A stretch of 50,684 nt of DNA from TMED27 sp045106175. Its GTDB lineage: Bacteria; Pseudomonadota; Alphaproteobacteria; Micavibrionales; Micavibrionaceae. The stretch spans positions 1-50,684 of the forward strand of contig JBGCEF010000065.1 in the NCBI GenBank assembly GCA_045106175.1. Reading direction: 5' to 3'. Made by a program: the position numbers and the translations under genes. Positions 49,607 to 50,684 of this stretch are shown one piece after another; position 1 is the stretch's first letter, and every line of letters begins with the position of its first letter. Below the pieces are notes generated by a model, which worked only from the letters and a program-made list of their open reading frames with translations, was not told the DNA's origin and made no database searches.

Positions 49607-50684
49607 ATGAATATCCACGAATATCAAGCCAAAGAGCTTTTGAAGAAGTATGGCGTTGCGGTGCCTGCAGGGATTCCTGCGATGAGTGTTGAGGAGGCTG
49701 TTAAGGCGGCTGAAGAGCTTGGTGATATTCCATTGTATGTAGTGAAGGCGCAAATTCATGCCGGTGGGCGTGGCGCTGGTCATTTTACCGATAATCCATC
49801 AGGAAAAGGCGGTGTTCGCCTGTGTAAAAGCATTGATGAGGTGCGTGATGCAGCGGAAGCGATGATGGGCAAGACATTGGTGACCAAACAAACAGGGCCG
49901 GAGGGCAAAGAGGTTCAGCGTCTTTATGTGACCGATGGTGTTGATATTGATAAGGAATATTACCTTTCTGTTGTTCTTGATCGCGGGCAGAGCAAGGTTG
50001 GTTTCCTTGTGTCGACCGAAGGCGGGATGGATATTGAAGAGGTTGCCGAGAGTAATCCTGAGAAAATCATCAATGTTGCGATTGATCCGATTGCCGGGTT
50101 TACGGATGCGGATGGTGAAAAGCTTGCGGCTGGTCTTGAATTGAGCGGTGCCAAAGCGGACAGCGCGAAAGAGTTGTTTGCCAATTTGTATAAATGTTAC
50201 ATGGAATTGGATGCGGAGATCGTTGAGATCAACCCGTTGATCACTGTTGGTGATGATGTGATGGCATTGGATGCGAAGATGAGTTTTGACGGGAATGCGC
50301 TTTATCGCCATCCCGAGATTGCGGCACTTCGTGATGAAACGGAAGAAGACGAAAACGAGAGGATTGCTGCGGATAATGAGCTTTCTTATGTGCGTTTAGA
50401 CGGCAATATTGGTTGTATGGTGAATGGTGCCGGTTTGGCGATGTCGACGATGGATATCATTAAGCTTAAGGGTGGTGAGCCTGCGAACTTTTTGGATGTT
50501 GGTGGTGGCGCCACAGCGGAGCGCGTTACAGTCGCGTTCAAAATCATTCTTTCTGATCCTAATGTTAAGGGGATTCTTGTGAATATCTTTGGCGGTATCA
50601 TGAAATGTGATGTCATTGCAGAAGGCGTGATTGCCGCAGCAAAAGAAGTTGATTTGTCCGTGCCACTTGTTGTGCGTTTAGAAG
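49607..50684 (+). CDS. sucC: Succinate-CoA ligase (ADP-forming), beta subunit (partial)
   Basis: Starts at ATG 49607 after AAAAGAGAGA and stays open to the window edge, giving 359 codons of an expected 385-400. The ATP-grasp fold is clear: NIHEYQAKELLKKYGV, VVKAQIHAGGRGAGHF, VEINPLI, NFLDVGGGATAERV, GILVNIFGGIMKCDVIAEGV. It makes succinyl-CoA/succinate and ATP in the TCA cycle with SucD, which should follow outside the window. The left neighbour is the orphan 838-aa gene, divergent. Confidence 0.95.
   Translation, partial: MNIHEYQAKELLKKYGVAVPAGIPAMSVEEAVKAAEELGDIPLYVVKAQIHAGGRGAGHFTDNPSGKGGVRLCKSIDEVRDAAEAMMGKTLVTKQTGPEGKEVQRLYVTDGVDIDKEYYLSVVLDRGQSKVGFLVSTEGGMDIEEVAESNPEKIINVAIDPIAGFTDADGEKLAAGLELSGAKADSAKELFANLYKCYMELDAEIVEINPLITVGDDVMALDAKMSFDGNALYRHPEIAALRDETEEDENERIAADNELSYVRLDGNIGCMVNGAGLAMSTMDIIKLKGGEPANFLDVGGGATAERVTVAFKIILSDPNVKGILVNIFGGIMKCDVIAEGVIAAAKEVDLSVPLVVRLE

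Overview
The window reads as an alphaproteobacterial chromosome segment of moderate G+C (by eye in the 40s). Several gene orders are ones usually seen in that class: dgt / SPOR protein / nagZ / scpA / scpB / tatA / tatB / tatC, then zapE / mdh / sucC, plus infA / maf / rng, a UPF0262 gene, a short-form hisG and DUF2336. TTAA-N7-TTAA sequences that match the CtrA box also fit. I cannot name the genus. The abundance of acidic proteins of unknown function recalls little-studied lineages such as Micavibrio relatives, but that is only a guess.

Region by region. 1-5.4 kb (minus strand): the N-terminal part of a giant FecR-domain/RTX-like secreted protein, a 3-hydroxybutyrate dehydrogenase overlapping a cation-diffusion transporter, a stand-alone cyclic-nucleotide-binding-fold protein and an AMIN-domain lipoprotein. 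5.6-11.1 kb: a surface-fibre locus with two DUF4402 subunits, a PapD-like chaperone and a very divergent usher-like protein. 11.3-14.6 kb: three unrecognised proteins (a lipoprotein-free exported-looking protein, a coiled coil, a beta-rich protein). 14.64-16.84 kb: a minimal integrative element in the 3' end of tRNA-Thr(GGT), with a P4-type integrase, a degenerate att repeat and probable arm-type sites at both ends. 17-23.5 kb: housekeeping genes dcd, murA, hisG, UPF0262, infA, maf and rng, with one orphan gene inserted backwards between infA and maf.

23.5-31 kb is accessory: an anchored orphan protein, tRNA-Phe with a decayed partial copy, a malonyl-CoA-decarboxylase-like protein, an EreA/ChaN-like protein, a second cyclic-nucleotide-fold protein, two lipoproteins, xthA, and four tiny orphan genes in a row. 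31-39.8 kb is a dense core operon (erpA divergent; dgt, SPOR, nagZ, scpAB, tatAB, a dicarboxylate/amino-acid symporter, tatC, zapE). From 39.8 kb the usual zapE-mdh-sucC neighbourhood is split twice: by five genes (an orphan, DUF2336, another orphan, an esterase, a prepilin-like protein) before mdh, and by two large orphan genes (197 and 838 aa) between mdh and sucC, which runs off the right edge.

The most promising material for something undescribed is the DUF4402/usher-like fibre locus, the set of acidic orphan proteins dropped into conserved operons (three of whose upstream regions, or those of the fibre locus, carry perfect CtrA-type boxes), and the 2.2-kb tRNA-Thr element. No CRISPR array, rRNA, or intact transposon was seen.
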